Source: Devosia sp. (GTDB lineage: Bacteria > Pseudomonadota > Alphaproteobacteria > Rhizobiales > Devosiaceae). Taken from it: DNA of 64,000 nucleotides. Location: positions 42,504 to 106,503 of the forward strand of contig NZ_JAFKHE010000027.1 of NCBI RefSeq assembly GCF_017307495.1, read 5' to 3'. A program made the translations under genes and the position numbers. This document shows, one piece after another, positions 1 to 9,112 of the stretch. The notes under the pieces are model-generated. The model searched no databases, was not told the DNA's origin, and saw nothing but the letters and a program-made list of their open reading frames with translations. The stretch's first letter is position 1. Each line of letters starts with the position of its first letter.

Positions 1-408
1 CCCTACATCGAGCGCGGCATCCACCAGTTCAACCGCATCGATGTGTGCAACGTCGGGGGCCTGACCGAGTCGATGAAGGTCGCTGGCTGGAGCGAGGCGC
101 ACTATGTCGACATGATGCCGCACAATCCTCTGGGTCCGATCTGCACCGCCGCCACAGTCCATTTCGCCGCCGCGGTGCCGAATTTCTCCTGGCTGGAGAC
201 ACGATCCAGTCCCGCCGAGACACATCTGGGCTTCGACAATTCAGAGTTCTTTCCGGTGCAGCCGCGGCTTGAGGGCGCACACTATCCGGTCAGCGATGCC
301 CCAGGTCTGGGCGTCGAGGTCAACGAGGAACTCATCAAGAAGCAAAGCTTCAAGTACTGGCAGGCGCCCATGCTCTACCGCCGCGACGGCTCGGTGACCA
401 ACTGGTAG
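1..408 (+). CDS. C-terminal part of an enolase-superfamily sugar-acid dehydratase
   Basis: The window opens inside this gene; 135 residues and the stop are visible. The stretch VGGLTESMKVAGWSEAHYVD followed by the HNPLGP motif matches the last barrel strands of the mandelate racemase/muconate lactonizing family, the galactonate-dehydratase-like branch. Such enzymes dehydrate aldonic acids to 2-keto-3-deoxy acids in a Mg-dependent cytosolic reaction. The metal ligands and the catalytic lysine lie upstream and cannot be checked, so the substrate is unknown. It is followed by a ROK repressor and a sugar transport operon, which suits a sugar-acid catabolic role. Confidence 0.85.
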   Translation, partial: PYIERGIHQFNRIDVCNVGGLTESMKVAGWSEAHYVDMMPHNPLGPICTAATVHFAAAVPNFSWLETRSSPAETHLGFDNSEFFPVQPRLEGAHYPVSDAPGLGVEVNEELIKKQSFKYWQAPMLYRRDGSVTNW

Positions 409-421
409 TCATCGTAGTGGG

Positions 422-450
422 TTGACCCCCGACCTCGGTCGCCATCTATT
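422..450 (+). promoter_or_regulatory. Candidate promoter for the ROK regulator
   Basis: TTGACC at 422-427 is separated by 17 bases from TCTATT at 445-450, a reasonable -35/-10 pair in a GC-rich genome. It lies just after the dehydratase stop and 77 bases ahead of the first well placed ATG of the regulator. This is pattern recognition only. Confidence 0.3.
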
Positions 451-526
451 ACTTGCAGACGCGGGAATCAGACCTCACTCCATACCTGGCATGGGTCGGC
501 ACCGTTTGGCGTCGATCCATCCTGCG

Positions 527-1735
527 ATGAGGCGAGGCGTGGCGGACTTCTTCAAACCGGCGGAGCGGGGCGTTCAGCACGCGAGCCTGAGGGCCGCCAA
601 TCGCCGCGCCGTGCTCACTGCCATCGCCCTCACCCCAGGGCTTTCCAATGCCGAGGTTTCGCGGCGGACGGGCCTCGCGCCGCAGACCGCCTCAGCCATC
701 GTCACCGAACTCGAGGACGATGGCCTCGTCACCCGCGGCGAGGTGCTGCGCGGTCGCCGCGGACAGCCCGCCACGCCGCTTTTCCTCGACCACACCGGCG
801 CCTACGGCATCGGCTGCGAGATCTCGTGGCGTCACCTCGACATCATGCTGGTCAATGTCGGCGGCGAGGAACTCGGCCGCTACCGCCGCGATTTCGCCTA
901 TCCCGATGCCCGAACCATCGTCGAGGAAGCCGCCGGCGCCATCGCCGACCTGATCAGCACGCTCGAGCCGGGCATGCGCCGACGCGTGACCGGCATCGGC
1001 CTCGCCTCGCCCAGCCATATGAACCGCCTCATGACGATCGCCGGCGTCCCCGAGGAGCAGGTGGCACTGTGGTCCCAGCTTGACCTGACGGCCGCACTGG
1101 AGAACGCAACCGCCCTGCCCACCACCTGGTTCAACGATGGCAACTGCGCCTGCTTCGCCCAGGTGGTGATGTCGCCTGCGCCGCGCCCGCCCAACCTGGT
1201 ACACCTGTTCGTGTCGACCTACCTGGGCGCCGGCCTCACCGCCGAGCACAGGCTCTGGGAGGGACCGACCGGCAACTCCGCCAATCTCGGCTCCATGCTG
1301 GTCAACAACCCCGCCGGCCTACGGACCACCGGCCATGACCTTGCTTCGCACAGCGCGTTGGCCCGTCGACTGGCCGCCGACGGGCTCGTCCTGCCGGCAG
1401 CCAACCCGGCAGATTGGCCCTGGGCGGAGTGGGAGCCCCATGTCGCCCCCTGGATCGAGCACGCCGGCGCCGCCATGGCGGAGATCATCGCCAACACTGC
1501 AGCGGTGCTCGAGGTCGACCATGTCATCATCGACAGCACTTCACCGCAGGGGATCATCGAACGGCTCGTTGCCGCCACCGACCGCAGCCTCGCCGAACTG
1601 ATCGGCGCCACGCGACCGCAACTCGCCGCCGGCAAGCTCGGCTCCCGCGCCACGCCGCTCGGCGCGGCCCAGCTGACGATGTTCCGCAAGCACTTCTCGC
1701 GCGACCTCGGCGACATGCTGGGCGACGACGCCTAG
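527..1735 (+). CDS. ROK-family transcriptional regulator
   Basis: A 402-residue ROK (repressor, ORF, kinase) protein. Residues about 18-75 form a MarR-like winged helix (LSNAEVSRRTGLAPQTASAI) and the rest is a sugar-kinase-like fold. The DxGxT phosphate loop and the CxCG zinc motif of true ROK kinases are absent, so it probably binds a sugar as effector without phosphorylating it. The frame is open back to a TTG at 422; the ATG at 527 or a GTG at 539, just after a purine-rich GAGGCGAG, fits family length better. It is convergent with the sugar operon at 1732-8958, its likely target. The stop codon overlaps that of the facing kinase on a shared CTAG. Confidence 0.85.
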   Translation: MRRGVADFFKPAERGVQHASLRAANRRAVLTAIALTPGLSNAEVSRRTGLAPQTASAIVTELEDDGLVTRGEVLRGRRGQPATPLFLDHTGAYGIGCEISWRHLDIMLVNVGGEELGRYRRDFAYPDARTIVEEAAGAIADLISTLEPGMRRRVTGIGLASPSHMNRLMTIAGVPEEQVALWSQLDLTAALENATALPTTWFNDGNCACFAQVVMSPAPRPPNLVHLFVSTYLGAGLTAEHRLWEGPTGNSANLGSMLVNNPAGLRTTGHDLASHSALARRLAADGLVLPAANPADWPWAEWEPHVAPWIEHAGAAMAEIIANTAAVLEVDHVIIDSTSPQGIIERLVAATDRSLAELIGATRPQLAAGKLGSRATPLGAAQLTMFRKHFSRDLGDMLGDDA

Positions 1736-3132
1736 TCTGACCGCGCCAGTTCCCGCAGCATGGCGGTCGCGCGCTCGAACGCCCGGGCCTGGGCGGCGAT
1801 GCGCTCGGCGCGTTCCGGTCGTGGCTGCAGGACCCGGCCAACCGCTGCCTCCCCGGCACCGAGACCGAGTGCCCGCGCCGCGACGCGATAGGCGCCAAGG
1901 CTTGCTGCCAGCACGGGATCCTTCGGCACCGTCACGGTGCGCCCCAACACATCGGCGAAGACCTGCGGCCAGACGGTACTTCTCGCGCCACCGCCGACGA
2001 GATAGACCGGACCTGCCGCGCCCATCGCGCGGACATTGGCGGCGATGGCAAAGGCCACGCCTTCGAGGGCGGCGTAATAGAGCGTCGCGCTGCTGTCCGA
2101 CGCCGCGACCTGCACGAACCCCGCCCTCACTTCGAGGTCGACGAAGGGCGACCGCGCTCCGCTCTGATAGGGCAGGAACAGTGCCGAGCCCGGTGCCGCA
2201 TCCACCTCTGCCGCAAGCCGCTCCGACTCTGGAAGAGTCAGCCCCAGCGTGTGTCGCGCCCAGTGCGCCGCCGCCCCGGCAGAGAGGATCGGCGCGATCT
2301 CGATCAGCCCCGCATGCAGCGGATGCGCCAGTCGGTAGTACGGCCGCGGCGCCCGGTCGGCGTCCGCCGTGACCCCGGCCACCCACCCGCTCGTGCCGAG
2401 GTAGACGCTGACCTCATCCGGCCGCTCGGCGCCGCTGCCGATGGTCGTCGCCGCGCCGTCGCCACAGCCGTTGAACACCGGGATGCCGGCCACGAGACCA
2501 AGTGCATCAGCGGCGGCATCGGCAAGTGGACCCACCACCGCCTCCGCCGGGAGGACCGGCGGCAGCAGGCCGCGGTCGATCCCAAGCAGGTCGACCAAGG
2601 TGTCCGACCAGTCCCGGGTACCGATATCCATCAGCCCGGTCGTGCTGGCGCAGCTTGCATCGGTCGCCGCGACGCCAGTGAGCCGGAGCGCGAGGAAGTC
2701 CTTCGAGCCCGGCAACAGGCGCGTGGCGCCCTCTGCCCCAAGCGCCATCAGCTTGAACGCCGTCATCAACGGCTCCGGCGCGTTGCCGAGGATTGCCATC
2801 GCCCCCGCCGCTTCGAGCTTGGCCGCAACAGCCTCGAGCGCCGTCGCCCCCACCGGATCGGAGTAGAGTACGGCCTCGCCTGCCGGCTCCCCCGCCGCGT
2901 CCACCGCGATCAGGTTCTCCATCATGCCGGTCAGCGAGATCGCGCCGATCCCTTCGCGCGGCAGCTTGCCGACCGCGTCCACCGTCGCCCGCCACCAGTC
3001 GAGCGGATCGCGACGATGCAGCGCCGGTTCCGTGGGGTAGCCGGCATCGACCGACGCGATCACCGCCCCATCGGCCGCGAAAATGGTGGCCTTGAGCGCG
3101 GAACTGCCGCAGTCGAGCACCAGCACGTTCAT
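1732..3132 (-). CDS. FGGY-family carbohydrate kinase
   Basis: A 466-residue kinase of the FGGY family (xylulokinase, ribulokinase, glycerol kinase), which phosphorylates a sugar or polyol with ATP in the cytosol. The N-terminal phosphate loop DCGSSALKAT (residues 7-16) and the C-terminal adenosine motif GGGARSTVWPQVFADVLGR are visible. It is the last gene of the minus-strand sugar operon; its start overlaps the permease stop by 4 bases (ATGA), implying translational coupling. Length is slightly short for xylulokinase (about 480-500). The sugar cannot be deduced. Confidence 0.88.
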   Translation of the reverse strand: MNVLVLDCGSSALKATIFAADGAVIASVDAGYPTEPALHRRDPLDWWRATVDAVGKLPREGIGAISLTGMMENLIAVDAAGEPAGEAVLYSDPVGATALEAVAAKLEAAGAMAILGNAPEPLMTAFKLMALGAEGATRLLPGSKDFLALRLTGVAATDASCASTTGLMDIGTRDWSDTLVDLLGIDRGLLPPVLPAEAVVGPLADAAADALGLVAGIPVFNGCGDGAATTIGSGAERPDEVSVYLGTSGWVAGVTADADRAPRPYYRLAHPLHAGLIEIAPILSAGAAAHWARHTLGLTLPESERLAAEVDAAPGSALFLPYQSGARSPFVDLEVRAGFVQVAASDSSATLYYAALEGVAFAIAANVRAMGAAGPVYLVGGGARSTVWPQVFADVLGRTVTVPKDPVLAASLGAYRVAARALGLGAGEAAVGRVLQPRPERAERIAAQARAFERATAMLRELARSD

Positions 3133-4061
3133 TGCGCCCGTCCCACCCGCCGCAGCAGCACGGCGACGATGATGATGACGCCGGTCAGGATGCGCTGCAC
3201 GAACGGTTCCACCCCGACAATGGTCATGCCGTTGACCATCACCCCGGTGATGGCGACGCCGAGTAGTGTGCCGGCGACGGTCGGCGCCCCGGTGGGCGAG
3301 GCCGTCGTCCCGATGAACACCGCCGCGTAGGCCGGCAACAGCAGCGGCTCGCCCATCGTGTGCTGCACGCTGCCCAGCCGCGAGGCGAGCAGCAGCCCGG
3401 CCAGCGCCGACAACCCGCCGGCAATGGCGAAGGTCACGATCACATCGCGCACGATCGGCAACCCGGCCAGGCGCGCTGCCTGCGCATTGCCGCCGATCGC
3501 CTTGAGCCGGCGCCCGAATTCGGTCTGGTTGAGCACAAAGGCGGCGATGCCCAGCACCAGCACGATCCAGAAGCCGAGCACGGGGATGCCGAAAACATCG
3601 CCCCTCGCCAGGCCCTTGAAGGCATCCGGTACTTTCTGAAACAGGCTCTGTCCGCCGCTCAGGCCGAAGGCGAAGCCGGAGAGGATCGTCCCGAGCGCCA
3701 GCGTCGCGACGAACGAAGGAATGCCGAAGCGCGCCACGAGCACCCCATTGGCCGCTCCACCGACGATGCCGACCAGCAGGGCGGCAGGCACCGCCAGCCA
3801 GACGTCATAGCCTAGCCCGAACAGCACGAAGCAAATCACCGCCGCGAGCGAGGCGGAGAACCCGACCGAAAGGTCGAATTCCGAAATGGTCATCACCAGC
3901 GTCGCCGCCGTGGCGACGATTGCCAGCGTCGCCATTTGCTGGACGAGGTTGAACGCGTTGGCCGGCGTGGCGAAGGCGGTCGGCGAGGCAATGGAGAAGC
4001 CCACGCACAGGACGACGAACGCGATCAGCGTGCCGAAGCGATTGAGATTGGTGCGGGTCAC
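3129..4061 (-). CDS. Ribose-type (CUT2) sugar ABC transporter permease
   Basis: A 310-residue, very hydrophobic protein of the RbsC/BPD_transp_2 family with about eight to nine predicted membrane segments. The conserved MTISEFDLSVGFSASLAAV segment and the GNAQAARLAGLPI loop, which contacts the ATPase, are typical. It forms the membrane channel of the transporter encoded with the ATPase at 4058 and the binding protein at 5548. The start overlaps the ATPase stop by 4 bases. Confidence 0.93.
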   Translation of the reverse strand: MTRTNLNRFGTLIAFVVLCVGFSIASPTAFATPANAFNLVQQMATLAIVATAATLVMTISEFDLSVGFSASLAAVICFVLFGLGYDVWLAVPAALLVGIVGGAANGVLVARFGIPSFVATLALGTILSGFAFGLSGGQSLFQKVPDAFKGLARGDVFGIPVLGFWIVLVLGIAAFVLNQTEFGRRLKAIGGNAQAARLAGLPIVRDVIVTFAIAGGLSALAGLLLASRLGSVQHTMGEPLLLPAYAAVFIGTTASPTGAPTVAGTLLGVAITGVMVNGMTIVGVEPFVQRILTGVIIIVAVLLRRVGRAQ

Positions 4062-5551
4062 GCCGCCTCCCTCGATTGCGCGGCAGCCGACAGCGCCTCG
4101 GCACTCGCCTCCGCCCGCGAGAATATCCTGACGATGCCGCCCTGGCGGAACACCGCGATGCGATCGCCCAGCTCCAGCGCCTCGTCGCGATCGGACGTCG
4201 AGACCAGCACGGCGTTGCCGTCCGCCGCGATCGCCCGGATGATGTCCTTGATGGTGGCCTTTGCCATCACGTCGACGCCCTCGGTCGGCTCGTCGAGCAG
4301 CATGACCCGCGAGTGCCGGTTGGCCCAGCGCGAGAAGATCAGCTTCTGCTGGTTGCCGCCCGAGAGCGTGCGCGCCAGCTGGCCCGGCTCGCGATAGCTG
4401 AGCGACACGCGCTCGGCGGCGACGAGAAACGCATCGCGCTCGGAAGCGGCGTGCGGGACCGGCAGGCCGCGTATCCGCCGGTAGCTCGAGAGCAGCGGCA
4501 ACGTCTTGTTGAAGATCAGGTCCTGGTCGAGAAACAGGCCGCTTCGGTGCCGGTCGGCCGGCACGCAGGACACGCCGCGCGCGATGGCCTCGCGCGGGCT
4601 GCGCGGCGCATAGGCGTCGCCCATCAGCCGCATGGACCCGGTCCAGCCGATGGCACCCCAGATCGCATTGAGCAGGCTCGAGCGGCCCGAACCGGCCAAC
4701 CCGTACAGCGCCATCACCTCGCCGGCATGAACCTGCAGCGATGCCGGCCGGGTCAGATCGCCGGCAACGAGGGCCTCGACCTCAATCACTTTCGGCGCGC
4801 TCGTGTCCGTGGCGCGGGTCGAACGCTCCACGGCGCTGCCGCCCATCGCGCCAATCATCGCCTCGGGTGTCACTTCGCCGGCACCCAGCCGAGCCACGAT
4901 CCGCCCGTCGCGCAGCACCACGGCGCGCCCGCAGAAATCTGCGATCTCGTCGAGCCGGTGGCTGACCAGAACGATCGAGGTGCCCCGGTCCCGCGTGCGT
5001 TTGAGCACGTCGTAGAACCGCTCGGCATCCTCGGCCGGCAGCGCCGCCGTCGGTTCGTCGAGGATGAGGATACGGCCCTTGTCGGCGATGGCCCTGAGCA
5101 GCCGTACGAACTGCCGCTCGGCCGGCGGCAGGAACATCATCGGTACGTCGAGCGGCAGGTCGGGCGCGATATCGCGCGCTACCATGGCGATCCGCTCCCG
5201 CATCGCGGCACGGTCGATCATCCCGTGTCGGCGCGGATACTCGCGGCCGAGATAGCAGTTCTCGACCGTATCGAAGCCCGGCACCAGCGGCGCATCCTGG
5301 TGAATGACCCTGATCCCGGCCGCATAGGCGTCATGAGCCGAATGAAAGTGGGCCGGCCCGCCGTCGACGAGCACCTCGCCCGCATCCGGCCGATCGGCTC
5401 CGGCGATGATCTTGATCAGGGTCGACTTGCCGGCCCCATTGGGGCCGACCAACCCGAGCACCTCGCCCTCACCGAGGGCGAGGCTCACATCCTCGAGCGC
5501 GTGTGTCGCTCCGAACCGGCGGCTGATGCCCTTGAGTTCGAGCAGGGTCAG
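4058..5551 (-). CDS. Ribose-type sugar ABC transporter ATPase with two ABC domains
   Basis: A double-cassette ATPase of about 497 residues (RbsA/MglA/XylG family). The first cassette has Walker A GPNGAGKST and Walker B ILILDEPTAAL; the second has the degenerate Walker A GLAGSGRSS typical of this family, signature LSGGNQQKL and Walker B VMLLDEPTEG. No ATG, GTG or TTG is well placed: the conserved N-terminus begins LTLLELKGISRRFGATHAL, and a CTG at 5549-5551 overlaps the binding-protein stop (CTGA), with CGGAG ten bases upstream. I therefore propose a CTG start. The frame stays open to 5833, but that upstream part lies inside the binding-protein gene. Confidence 0.9.
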   Translation of the reverse strand: MTLLELKGISRRFGATHALEDVSLALGEGEVLGLVGPNGAGKSTLIKIIAGADRPDAGEVLVDGGPAHFHSAHDAYAAGIRVIHQDAPLVPGFDTVENCYLGREYPRRHGMIDRAAMRERIAMVARDIAPDLPLDVPMMFLPPAERQFVRLLRAIADKGRILILDEPTAALPAEDAERFYDVLKRTRDRGTSIVLVSHRLDEIADFCGRAVVLRDGRIVARLGAGEVTPEAMIGAMGGSAVERSTRATDTSAPKVIEVEALVAGDLTRPASLQVHAGEVMALYGLAGSGRSSLLNAIWGAIGWTGSMRLMGDAYAPRSPREAIARGVSCVPADRHRSGLFLDQDLIFNKTLPLLSSYRRIRGLPVPHAASERDAFLVAAERVSLSYREPGQLARTLSGGNQQKLIFSRWANRHSRVMLLDEPTEGVDVMAKATIKDIIRAIAADGNAVLVSTSDRDEALELGDRIAVFRQGGIVRIFSRAEASAEALSAAAQSREAA

Positions 5552-6477
5552 TTGCAGGTGACTCCGAGGCTCGCGCGGGTGATCAGTTCCACCGGCGCGT
5601 AGAGCTCGTCCTTGTCCGGCGTGCCCCCGGCAAGGATCTTGTTGAGCTGATCGGCGGCGATATTGGCCATTTCGCCAAAGCCCTGCCGCACCGTGCCGAC
5701 ATAGGGCGTGCAGCCCTTGATCAGCTCGATCGCCTGCGGATTGCCGTCGATGCCGGCGATGATGATGCCCTTGCGCCCCGCCGCGGTAATGGCCAGTTCG
5801 GCCCCGATGCCGGGTTCGTCCCAGGCCGCCCACACCGCGTTGATGGCGCCGTCGCCCGGGTTGGCGAGCAGCATGGCGTCCATGGCGGCGCGGCTGTCAT
5901 CGACCTGGCCCGGGACGGCGACGTAGTGGTCGGCGACCTGCTTGACGTCCGGATTGGCCTTCAGCGCATCGTCGAGCGCCAGCTCGCGCTGATGTACGCC
6001 CGGATGCGCCGAGTAGAAGAAGCGAACGATGTTGCCCTTGTTGCCGATCTGCTCGAACAGGAATTTGGTCATCGTCTCGCCGAGCGCATAGTTGTCGGAG
6101 GTGACGTTGAGCACGCTCGAGGCGTTCTTCGCGCCGTCGATGGTGATCACCGGCACGCCGGCAGCCTTGGCCTTGTCGACCTGGTCCTGAATCTGCGCCG
6201 GGTCGACCGACACCAGCACGATGGCCTTGGCCCCGCTGGTGGTGGCGTCTTCGACGCGGCTCGCGAACGCCGCCATGTCACCGGCGGTGTCGACCACGTC
6301 GACACTCCACTGGTACTCGGCCGCCTTGGCCTTGAACGCCTCGATCATCTCGCCCGTGGCGATGGCCGCAAGGAACGGGGTGATGACGGACACTTTCTCG
6401 CCTGCGGCGAGCGCCGCCGGCGAGACGCCGAGCGCCAGGGTTGCCGCGAGCCCCAGGGCTGCGATGGTCTTGAGCAT
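5548..6477 (-). CDS. Periplasmic sugar-binding protein, ribose/galactose type
   Basis: A 309-residue Peripla_BP_4 (RbsB-like) protein. Residues 1-24 form a Sec signal peptide cleaved at ALA-A. The ligand-fold hallmarks KAIVLVSVDPAQIQDQVDKA and VPVITIDGAKN are present. It captures a sugar in the periplasm and delivers it to the RbsC-type permease. The ATG at 6475-6477 follows a near-perfect Shine-Dalgarno (GGAGGA, eight bases upstream). First gene of the transporter block. Confidence 0.93.
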   Translation of the reverse strand: MLKTIAALGLAATLALGVSPAALAAGEKVSVITPFLAAIATGEMIEAFKAKAAEYQWSVDVVDTAGDMAAFASRVEDATTSGAKAIVLVSVDPAQIQDQVDKAKAAGVPVITIDGAKNASSVLNVTSDNYALGETMTKFLFEQIGNKGNIVRFFYSAHPGVHQRELALDDALKANPDVKQVADHYVAVPGQVDDSRAAMDAMLLANPGDGAINAVWAAWDEPGIGAELAITAAGRKGIIIAGIDGNPQAIELIKGCTPYVGTVRQGFGEMANIAADQLNKILAGGTPDKDELYAPVELITRASLGVTCN

Positions 6478-6604
6478 GATGGAGTCCTCCGTAAATTCCG
6501 GGCGCGACATTATCGGCGACGCCCCCGCCCGCAAAGCCCTACGAACCGGGAATCCGTCTGCTTGCCATGCGCGCGCCATCCGCGTTCTTGCCAACCACCC
6601 ACTG

Positions 6605-6650
6605 AGTCATTTCCGAGAAAGCGGTAACCTCTGCTTGCGGAGCGTGCGGC
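6605..6650. repeat. Decayed half-copy of palindromic repeat family B
   Basis: GTCATTTCCGAGAAAGCGGT followed by AACCTCTGCTTGCGG resembles the left arm of the family B repeats at 16135 and 54814 (GTCATCCCCGCGAAAGCGGG), with substitutions that break the hairpin and no right arm. It sits in the 211-base gap between two co-directional genes of the sugar operon. Confidence 0.5.
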
Positions 6651-6688
6651 CACGGAGGCCCCCGTTGAGAGGCGATGGGTCCTACGAC

Positions 6689-7843
6689 CTATCCCCTCAG
6701 ACCGAAGCTGTCGAACTGCCGCCACGTCTCGCCCATCTCGATCACCTGCCGACTGCCCCGCGCCTCGTCGATCTTGATCGCGGTCAGGCCCGCTTCGAGT
6801 CCGTCGAGGATCGATACGGGCAGCGGCACCCCCGTGGTCACGTGCGCGAAGATGTCGGCGATCATCTGCTCGTCGGCGCCGTAGTGCACATGGCCGGCGT
6901 CGGCCCGGTAGCCCTTGTCGACGAGCCTTTCGCCGGTGCGCGCGTCGTGCACCCGGTAGTAGTTGCGCACGAAGTCGCCCTCGGCCATGCCGTGCGTGCC
7001 GATGACGGTAAAGTGCCGGTATTCGTCGGGCACGTTGAGGTTGGTGTGGAAGCAGAGGTTCTCGCCACCCGCGTATTCCACCAGTGCCGTCTGGTAGTCG
7101 ATGATGTCGGCGTCGCTGTCCCATACCCTGTCGGTGCTTTCCCAGCCACCGGGCTTCCTGAAATAGACCTCGAGGTCGTTGATCCCCGCCTTGTTCGGCA
7201 TGTTCTCGGGCACAAAGGTCTTGCGCCCCCCGAAACTCGCGACCCGCACGGGGCGGCTGCCCACCAGCCCCTGGTAAAGGTCGATGTCGTGGCAGCACTT
7301 CTCGAGGATGAAGCCGCCCGAATAGCGGGTGTGCCGCCGCCAGTCGCGCATGAAGAACGCGCCATGATAGGGCGCGATATGCTCGCTTGCCTCGATCGAG
7401 GTGATCGTGCCCAGGGCGCCCTGCCGGTAGCTCGCGACCAGATCACGGTAGAGCGGCGCATAGCGCAGCACCAGTCCGATCATCACCGAGTCCGCGCCGC
7501 CGGACTGGCGCAGGAGCTCGAGCAGCTGCCAGGTCTCGTCCTCGCTGGTCACCACCGGCTTTTCGGTGAAGACCTTGAGCCCGGCTTCGAGCCCGATGCG
7601 AATATGTTCGAGGTGCATGTGGTTAGGCGAGCCGACCATCAGCAGGTCGAGCTTTTCGGCCGCCAGCAACTCCTGCGGGGAGGCGAACGCCCGGCCGGCG
7701 TCGATGCCGGCCTCGGCCAGCAGCGGCAAACCGAACGGGCTCGGGTCGACGTACCCCACGAGACGAGCCCCGGGCACCGATTGCACCGCGAGTTTGGCCA
7801 GGTACCCAACCCTGGCCCCGAGCCCGAAAATACCGATCTTCAC
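6689..7843 (-). CDS. Gfo/Idh/MocA-family NAD(P)-dependent oxidoreductase
   Basis: A 384-residue oxidoreductase. The Rossmann motif GIFGLGARVG begins at residue 4 and the family EKP motif appears as TEKPVVTS, supplying the catalytic lysine. Members oxidise or reduce sugars, inositols or their derivatives in the cytosol. Start chosen at a GTG (7841-7843) preceded by GGGAG; the open frame continues upstream to 8563 but only as out-of-family sequence over the neighbouring gene. It lies between the transporter genes and the Ldh_2 dehydrogenase in one minus-strand run, so it probably acts on the imported compound. Confidence 0.9.
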   Translation of the reverse strand: MKIGIFGLGARVGYLAKLAVQSVPGARLVGYVDPSPFGLPLLAEAGIDAGRAFASPQELLAAEKLDLLMVGSPNHMHLEHIRIGLEAGLKVFTEKPVVTSEDETWQLLELLRQSGGADSVMIGLVLRYAPLYRDLVASYRQGALGTITSIEASEHIAPYHGAFFMRDWRRHTRYSGGFILEKCCHDIDLYQGLVGSRPVRVASFGGRKTFVPENMPNKAGINDLEVYFRKPGGWESTDRVWDSDADIIDYQTALVEYAGGENLCFHTNLNVPDEYRHFTVIGTHGMAEGDFVRNYYRVHDARTGERLVDKGYRADAGHVHYGADEQMIADIFAHVTTGVPLPVSILDGLEAGLTAIKIDEARGSRQVIEMGETWRQFDSFGLRG

Positions 7844-7911
7844 GCCGAACTCCCAATCATCCCAGGACAGCAGCCGGCAACCCGGCCACCTGCAATGCCT
7901 TACCCGGCGGC

Positions 7912-8958
7912 CTATGCCGCGAGGAACCCATTCATCCCCACATCGCGAGCGGCCGCCTCCAGCTGATCGAGCGTTGCCGGATCTACCGGGATGCCATTGG
8001 CGATGCGCACGCTCCTCGAGTCGAGCTCGGGCTGCCCCGGCAGCCGGACCCCATCCTCGGAGGTGACCCAGCCGAGGACGGCCTCGAGTTCCCCGGCGAA
8101 CAGTCCGGCCGTGCCGAGCCGCTCGGGCGAGACGATCACCGAGAACATCGAATTGATGACGGTGCCGGTGCCCGGCCCGACATGCTGGGTCGGCGCCCCG
8201 ACCAGCGCGGCGCCCAGCAGTTCGCAGGCCAGCATCAGCCCCCAGCCCTTGTGCTCGCCGAACGTGGTCAGCGCCCCGGGCGGCGTTTCGAACAGCTTGC
8301 CGGGATCGGTAGTCGGCTTGCCCTGGTTGTCGAGCAGTGCACCGGCGGGAATGGGTACGCCCTTGTTGTGCGCGACGCGCACCTTGCCCGAGGCCAAGGT
8401 GCTGGTCGCGAAGTCCACCACCACCGGCGGCTGGCCGGCGCGCGGGAACGCCGCGGCGAAGGGATTGGTGCCGAGCCGGGCCTGCGTGCCGCCGAACGGC
8501 GCGACAATCGCACCGGCGACGACGTTGACGAAGTGGATCGACACCATGCCGGCCGCCGCGCACTGTTCGGCCCAGTGGCCGATGCGACCGATATGGTGGC
8601 TGTTGCGCAGGCTGACGATGGCGCTGCCCTCGTCCCTGGCGCGCTCGATACCGAGCACCATCGCATCGTGCGCCATCACCTGCCCCGCGCCGAGCCCGGC
8701 ATCGCAGATCAGCATCGCGCCGGTGTCGATCGCGACCCGCAGCTCCTGGTTGAGCACCAGCCCCTTGGCGCGCTGGCTGCCCAGGTACATCGGCACGACG
8801 CCGACGCCATGCGAGTCATGCCCGCGCAGGTTCGCCTCGACCAGGTGCTCGGCGATCAGTTGGGCTTCGCGCAGGTCGGATCCCGCGGCGCGGAACACGG
8901 CGATGGTTCTCGCCTGTAGCTGCTCCCATGGAACGTATGTGTAGTTGACCTCGGCCAT
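7912..8958 (-). CDS. Ldh_2 (malate/L-lactate dehydrogenase)-family oxidoreductase
   Basis: A 348-residue member of the family of YiaK (2,3-diketo-L-gulonate reductase), ureidoglycolate dehydrogenase and sulfolactate dehydrogenase, NAD(P)-dependent enzymes acting on 2-hydroxy/2-keto acids. The RGHDSHGVGVVPMYL and NSHHIGRIGHWAEQCAAAGM blocks, the latter carrying the catalytic histidine, are clear. ATG at 8956-8958 has GGGAG six bases upstream. First gene of the minus-strand sugar operon and divergent from the LysR gene. Together with the FGGY kinase it suggests a sugar-acid substrate, but this is inference. Confidence 0.9.
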   Translation of the reverse strand: MAEVNYTYVPWEQLQARTIAVFRAAGSDLREAQLIAEHLVEANLRGHDSHGVGVVPMYLGSQRAKGLVLNQELRVAIDTGAMLICDAGLGAGQVMAHDAMVLGIERARDEGSAIVSLRNSHHIGRIGHWAEQCAAAGMVSIHFVNVVAGAIVAPFGGTQARLGTNPFAAAFPRAGQPPVVVDFATSTLASGKVRVAHNKGVPIPAGALLDNQGKPTTDPGKLFETPPGALTTFGEHKGWGLMLACELLGAALVGAPTQHVGPGTGTVINSMFSVIVSPERLGTAGLFAGELEAVLGWVTSEDGVRLPGQPELDSRSVRIANGIPVDPATLDQLEAAARDVGMNGFLAA

Positions 8959-9112
8959 GGAGCGCTCCCGGTGCCTATGCGGATGCAAGTGGATACCCGG
9001 TTCCCCGGTCGATGGCACTCCCACTTTCGCCGCGTTGCCCCTGCCACCAATGCAATTCATAGGCAATCCGATGGAGCGAGCGCGCTAGCTCTGACACGAC
9101 CAGCGGGGAGCA

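Noticed and set aside
422..526. 35-residue N-terminal extension of the ROK regulator from TTG 422
   Set aside because: Sequence is unlike ROK N-termini and overlaps the candidate promoter; ATG 527 or GTG 539 fits better.
6221..7966. 581-residue + strand frame across the binding-protein and Gfo/Idh genes
   Set aside because: Spans an intergenic gap and two genuine minus-strand genes; composition is that of an antisense shadow.
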